Of a stretch of DNA of 64,000 nucleotides, positions 59,101 to 64,000 are shown piece by piece. A program made the translations under genes and the position numbers. The first letter of the stretch is position 1; every line of letters begins with the position of its first letter. The DNA lies in the NCBI GenBank assembly GCA_014529385.2, contig CM043953.1, forward strand, positions 78,236,872-78,300,871, written 5' to 3'. Source of the stretch: Adiantum capillus-veneris (lineage: Eukaryota; Streptophyta; Polypodiopsida; Polypodiales; Pteridaceae). The notes below the pieces were generated by a model, which did not search any database, was not told the origin of the DNA, and was given only the letters and a program-made list of their open reading frames with translations.

Positions 59101-60690
59101 TTCTTTCATACTTGTTGATGCACTTTATATGTACCTAGGATCAATAAGAATCTTCTGTCTGTATCTGCACTTGCTAGACTTGGTCTTGTAGTCAAATTTG
59201 TGGATGACAGATGTACAGTACATGATCTCAGTTTTGGTGATGGAATTGTTGCATCTGATATTTTATGCCGTGGGTTGTATAAGCTCACTTTATATGACAA
59301 GTATGGGTAAAATTTTGCAAATGCAATTATGGATTCGAAGGCTATTTTAGATGCAAAACTTTGACATACACGTTTTGGTCATCTGAATTTTGCTAGTTTG
59401 TTGCGTTTGCAAAAATCTGATATGGTTGCTTCTTTGTTGCCTCTTGAAGCACCTGTCAAACATGTTTGTGAAGGCTGTATTTTGAGGAAAATCATTTTTC
59501 TAAGTTTCCAAAGGATGGTTCAGTTAGGGCCACCAGGTTGCAGCTTGTGCATTGTGATGTTTGTGGACCCATGCAAACTCCGTCCTTGGGGAATAAACTT
59601 TACTTCGTGACTTTTATTCATGATTAATCAAGGCATGCATGGTATATCCGCTTAAAGCAAAGTCCGAAGTATTTATGTGCTTCAAACAATTTTTGGCTAT
59701 GGCTGAAAATGTCTCAAAATGTACTATGGACACCTTCCGTTCCGATCGAGGGAGGGAGTATATGTTTCATGAGTTTAATGCATTTTTGGCTAGTTGTGGG
59801 ATAAAACAACAATGTACAATGCCTTATACACCTCAACAAAATGGTGTTGCTAAGAGAAAAAATAGGTCACTTATAGAATGGCACGATGTATGGTTAAGAG
59901 TCAAGCTTTACCGCATTCCTTTTGGCTTGAGGCCATCATGTGTGCCACTTATGTACTAAACAAGTGTCCTACGAAAGCTTTGGAGTCTATGACTCCGTAT
60001 GAAGCATGGCATGATAGAAAGCCTTCTATTGAGCACATGCGTGTTTTTGGATGTTTGGTATATACTTTGGTGCTACAAACGCATTGTAGAAAATTGGATG
60101 ATAAGGCTGTCAAATGTATTTTTGTTGGTTATAGTGCTGAAAGCAAAGGTTATAGGTTGTATCATCCGCAAACGAAGTGTATCTTGGTCTCACAGAATGT
60201 TGTGTTTGTGGAAGATTTTGTCCAGTCCTTGCTATCATGTACTAGAGACAATAATGTAAGCTCATAGGACATTTATGACACTTTGTTGCCTCTTTTCAGT
60301 GGTGGAAGTTTGAATGCAAATTTCAATGAGGCAAATGTACAGCCTATGGGGGTTTATGAAAATGTTACAGATCATCCTATTACTGATGCAGATGTACATG
60401 ATGTACTTGATGAGGAAAGGGATGAGAATAAGCAAGCTAGAGGTATGCCAAAATGGTTGGTGTATACTTTGCGTGATAGTAAATTAGATGCACCTTTGTC
60501 TAGTCATACTCGTTCAGGTTCTTGCCATACTTCTTATGCATAGGTTGTTATGCTTTGGTTGGGTCTAACTTACATGATGTTGAGGAACCTCTATCTTTTG
60601 ATGAAGCACAAAATTCAAAAAATTGAATGACTGCCATGCAATCAGAATATGACACACTTATAGAAAATGACACATGGACTGTCATAAAAT
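59101..60690 (+). pseudogene. Ty1/copia pol remnant: integrase and start of RT
   Basis: Pre-integrase segment: VPRINKNLLSVSALARLGLV. Integrase zinc-binding: HTRFGHLNF and CEGCILRK. The catalytic core gives LVHCDVCGPM, TFRSDRGREY and PQQNGVAKRKN, so the D-D-E residues are traceable. Then ATYVLNKCPTKAL, HMRVFGCLVY and KCIFVGYSAESKGYRLYHP follow. RT starts at about 60600 (FDEAQNSKN*MTAMQSEYDT) with TGA where Trp is expected, and stops after WTVIK. The RT body and RNase H are missing. Several frameshifts are present (near 59490, 59610 and 59880). Confidence 0.85.
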
Positions 60691-60959
60691 CTAATATCTA
60701 ACCAACCCAAATGATTTTCTCATATTAAATTGATCACTTAATGTGGGAGAATAAATGGGAACAAGTGTTAAGATATAGATATGTGCTTATAGATCTATCT
60801 CAACACGGGGCCAATAGTAAAGGGGCCCAAATGGGAGATGGTCTATCAAGAGCAAGGCTAACCAATGGAGCATAAGACCTTAGGGTTAGCTTCATTGAAG
60901 ACCTCCAATAATGTGTGTAAAAGTCCTTTGACCTTAGGTAAGCTAGGGCTGAGCTTGAG

Positions 60960-61115
60960 GTGGGAACCCGGCCCAAGCTCAAGGTGCTTGTCGTGCTTGA
61001 GGTGCTTGTCCTGCTTGAGGTGCTTGATTAAGATGCTTGAGGTGCTTGACTGGATCCATGCTTGAGGTGCTTGACTTGGTGCATGATTAAGGTGCTTGAG
61101 GTGCCTTGAGAAGCT
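60960..61115. repeat. CTTGAGGTG minisatellite in the LTR
   Basis: About ten imperfect copies of GCTTGAGGTGCTTG with spacers TCGTGC, TCCTGC, ATTAAGAT and ACTGGATCC. The LTR also carries scattered CTTG motifs to 61170. Confidence 0.8.
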
Positions 61116-61258
61116 TGCCTGAGATGCTTGTGGGAACACCCCCTACTTCAAGTGCTTAGTCATGCTTGATGACTAAGGGGCTTGCTCATCCAAAGTCAAA
61201 AATATCCCTACAAGGAGGGGGGCGAGCCTACAAGGGGGGGGGGGGGGGGATGAGAGAG

Positions 61259-61260
<2 letters not shown>

Positions 61261-61320
<60 letters not shown>
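61261..61320. repeat. (CA)n microsatellite
   Basis: Thirty CA units inside the LTR, preceded by GGGGGGGGGGATGAGAGAGAA. Confidence 0.95.
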
Positions 61321-61323
<3 letters not shown>

Positions 61324-62346
61324 GAAGCCCGAGCTTGAAGAGGCAGCAAGGACACTTGTCAAGTTCCTCCCCATGTTGCCCTCATGGTGTGCCTGAAGCC
61401 TATTGGTTGGCCACCCAAGGGGTCCAATGATAATTTAGGATATTTAATTAATTGATTTTGCATTTATCAAGTCCTCTCTCTCAAAGGGGAAAGGGGGACA
61501 CTTGTCCCAAGGCTACCCATGTTGCTTGTAATGGCTCCTGCTTGTGATTGGCTAGGCCTGGAGGGGTCCAATGAGCTTCAAGCATGAGCTACAAGGGGGG
61601 GTCGACCCAAGCAAGCTAGGGGGGTGCTTAGGGGGGTATACTCACCCACACACACTCACAAACACTCTCATTGTGTACTATGCAAAGTGCAAGAACTCCC
61701 TCTCCTTCTCCAAGCAAGTAGAGGTTGAGAGCCTACACCAACACTCTTGGCTATGGAGTGCAAATCCATCCAAGAGCCATGCTTCAATGCTTGAGCTTGC
61801 CATCTATTTCTTCTTCATTACTATGCTATTATGTATGCTAGCACAAGAGTTATGATAAGTGAGGAACTAGCTCTTTCTCGTATGAAATGTTTCTTCTTCC
61901 TCTTCCCTACCCTCATTCCCTGCTAGCTCTCTCCACCTTCTAAGGTGTTTGAGGTCTTGGGACTGAGGCTTGGTATAGTTAAAGCTTTCTTCAAGTTTAG
62001 GTTATGCTATGATGGTGATGCATGAAGCTTTCCACCTTCATTGCTTCACCTAGGTCACAAGGAACACAAAGAATGTATTGTAACAAGTCTCTCTTTATGG
62101 GAGAAATCATAATACAAATGCCTATTGGAGGGGGGACCGGCTCCACATAAATCCGGTCCTCAACTGTTGTCATGTTCTCTAAATTCTCTCTCTTGCAAAA
62201 GTATTGTCCATGCCAAGTTAACTAATTGCTATAATTATGTTGCTATCTTCAATTATGTCTACCCGCTATGCTCACAAAATCATTTCTTGAAAGTACTCTC
62301 ATTAAATTTTTCTACTCTCAAATTGAATAGGCAAATTCCATTACAT

Positions 62347-62358
62347 TGGTATCAGAGC
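62347..62358 (+). other. Primer binding site of the Ty3/gypsy element
   Basis: TGGTATCAGAGC, one base after the LTR. The 400 bases that follow (62359-62759) are a leader without a gene. Confidence 0.85.
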
Positions 62359-62759
62359 ATTTGGTTTCTCTTTTCTTGCTTAAGAAGAGAGGTCCTTAAG
62401 TAGCCTATAAATGGTTGATGTTGTTAATTATAATAGAGTAAGTGGAGCTGGGATCTAATATCGGTTTTGTTAAGCCCACTATGTGGGGGATGGTGCACAC
62501 CTCGGGAGCTTTGGACTTAATAATGGAGTCTTTTTAGACTTGCCTACGGCTTTACCATTATTGAGCCATAAGAAGTCCGAAAGGAGCTAGCCCTTGGCAA
62601 CTCTGCTATGTTAGACCTACTCCTCTACTCTCTATAATTAACCACTTTGAGCCGTGGGTGTAGATACTTAAGAGCCGATTTTCAAAGGCTAAGAGGAGTG
62701 GCAACTAAGGTTTTGAACTGCCAAAGCATACACTAAGTATAAAAATAAATTTTGTTAAC

Positions 62760-64000
62760 ATGGTTGACAATAATCAAGAGAGTAGAATGAACATTGATAG
62801 CTTTGATTTTGCACATGAAGGTGCTAATGATGATGCTCCCATGTTTGTGAATTATCTCGTCGCTAGGTTGCAGCAAGCTATGGGCAACCCTGCTTTGCAA
62901 GCCGAAGTTACTCAACAACTTTGTGCTTATGGAATTTCCCTTCCTCTCCCAGAGGAGAGAGAGCTTAGGAGGCCTCTTGAAGAGACCCCCAAAAGAAGAC
63001 TCTCTCCCATTCGAGAGGAGGAATCCAAAGAGAAAGAAAGCAATGAAAGTCTAAGTTCTTCTGAAGAGGTGGCTCCACGAAGACGGCGGTCTAGACGATC
63101 GCCTACTCCTCCCAAGAGGAAAAGAGTAACCTATAGTCCTTCTCCTCATCACTCTGAAAGGCAAGAGAGGAAACAAAGGAAGAAAAGTGCTAGGAAGAGG
63201 TCACCCTCTTCTCCTTCTTCTTCACCTTCCTCCTCTTCCGATGAAAGTTATGGCTATTCTCCTAGAGAATACAAGAGGGGAGGACATCGCAAATCATTTC
63301 CTGCATGGCGAAGGTCACAAAAGCTAAAGAAGTTCAAGGAGGGAGGAAAGAGTATCTCTTTTCTCACCTACGATGGCACCTTTGGTGCTACCGACAAAGT
63401 GTTGGCCTTGATCCAGCAATTTGATGCGGCCTTTGGGGACGAGGGCTTCATAGAGTCCTCCAAGCTACGCCATGTAGCTATGCACTTCCAAAAATCAGCT
63501 CGTCAATGGTGGGCTAGCCTTCGTGGCAATGGAGAAGACCCAAAGACATGGAAAACTCTACGAGTTTCCATCATGAAGCAATTTCTTCCAAGCGATACTA
63601 AAGATAAAGTTCTTACCGAATGACACGGCTTGAAGCTTCTCTCTCATGAGTCTATCAACAAGTATGTAGAAAAGTTTTGGGATTTACATCTCAAAGCTAC
63701 TGTCTTTCAAAAGATAGAGTTTGCCGATCAAAGACAGCAATTCTGTGCGGGATTACCTGAAGAGATGGCCGAATACATCAACTCTCAACGGCCTGGTACT
63801 ATTACCGAAGTAATCCATCACACCATGGTTGCTTCACGCATCAATTTCCATCAAGGGGCTAGACGTAATGTCAAGCCCATGGAAAACAAAGATAAAAATG
63901 ATGCAAAGGGGAAATCCAATGCTCAAAATAATTCCCAAGGCACTTTCAACAACAACAATAACAACAACAAAAATCGGTCCAAGGAGAAGGGAGTTTACAA
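62760..64000 (+). pseudogene. Ty3/gypsy gag with an Arg/Ser-rich region (runs off the window)
   Basis: Starts MVDNNQESRMNIDSFDFAHE. Residues about 70-190 are rich in R, S, E and P, with RRRRSRRSPTPPKRKR and a run of S/P, like the RS domains of splicing factors or a strong nuclear localisation signal. The gag core follows: ISFLTYDGTF, ALIQQFDAAFGDEGF, HFQKSARQWWASLRG and TWKTLRVSIMKQFLPS. At 63621 a TGA replaces an expected Trp. The same frame then continues as HGLKLLSHESINKYVEKFWD, QQFCAGLPEEMAEYI to the window end, with an Asn-rich stretch near 63945. The zinc knuckle is not reached. Confidence 0.85.

Larger units (their letters stand above)
60766..62345 (+). mobile_element. 5' LTR (1.58 kb) of a Ty3/gypsy element
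   Basis: It starts TGTTAAGATATAGATATG and ends AATTCCATTACA, one base before a PBS. It contains a minisatellite (60960-61115), a G10 run near 61231, a (CA)30 tract (61261-61320) and TC-rich patches. The five bases ACAAG just before 60766 would be the left target duplication; the right one is outside the window. The purine-rich sequence just upstream, GGGAGAATAAATGGGAACAAG, could alternatively be a PPT of the preceding element. Confidence 0.72.

Overview
The window reads as nuclear DNA of a large-genome land plant. It holds one recognisable host gene, a plant-type PRP40C (WW/FF-domain pre-mRNA processing protein), whose introns are swollen by transposons. Almost everything else is retrotransposon: Ty3/gypsy chromoviruses, non-autonomous LTR elements, a Ty1/copia pol remnant, several LINE families and long (CT)n/(GA)n tracts. 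A fern or other repeat-rich non-flowering lineage is my guess from the giant intron and the LINE type; the sequence alone does not prove the species.

Layout. 1-3499: tail of an LTR (family B) followed by a decayed chromovirus pol with chromodomain and its 3' LTR. 3500-6020: a minus-strand element with LTR, tRNA-iMet-type PBS and PPT but little coding sequence. 6215-13246: a complete chromovirus with 1.3 kb LTRs and a 5-bp target duplication, inserted in a minus-strand LINE whose halves lie at about 6165-6209 and 13252-15275. 15310-15900: plus-strand LINE 3' fragment with a zf-RVT domain. 16300-43966: PRP40C, 13 coding exons, 1117 codons plus stop. Its third intron (18285-37498, 19.2 kb) contains a gag/protease-only LTR element (18723 to about 22795) interrupted by a solo LTR, a second minus-strand LINE interrupted by a 1.47 kb solo LTR, a 5.5 kb inverted repeat (27751-33253) of an unidentified element, and a chain of LINE 3' ends joined by (GA)n tracts (33268-36330). 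Intron 6 holds a second copy of the gag/protease-only family.

43967-49690 is mostly AT-rich sequence without recognisable genes. 49800-57460 is a CT-microsatellite-rich array with a near-complete LINE (50746-55340: ORF1 with a frameshift, uninterrupted ORF2 of 1126 codons) and a truncated sister copy (56658-57262). 57653-60690 is a copia remnant that stops at the beginning of reverse transcriptase. 60766-64000 is the 5' part of a Ty3/gypsy element: 1.58 kb LTR, PBS, and a gag with an arginine/serine-rich region.

The most interesting signals are: (1) the 2.67 kb-arm palindrome inside a transcribed intron; (2) LINEs that end in (CT)n and appear to insert into (CT)n/(GA)n tracts, with a shared 3' stem-loop whose arms covary between families; (3) a roughly 35-bp block (AATAAAGAAAT..CCGAAAGGGGCGCCAGTCTTTGGGGCC-like) kept in seven LTR copies of otherwise different LTR families; and (4) solo LTR insertions that can be proved from target duplications and, in one case, a paralogous empty site. 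All identifications are by reading the sequence; no database search was possible.
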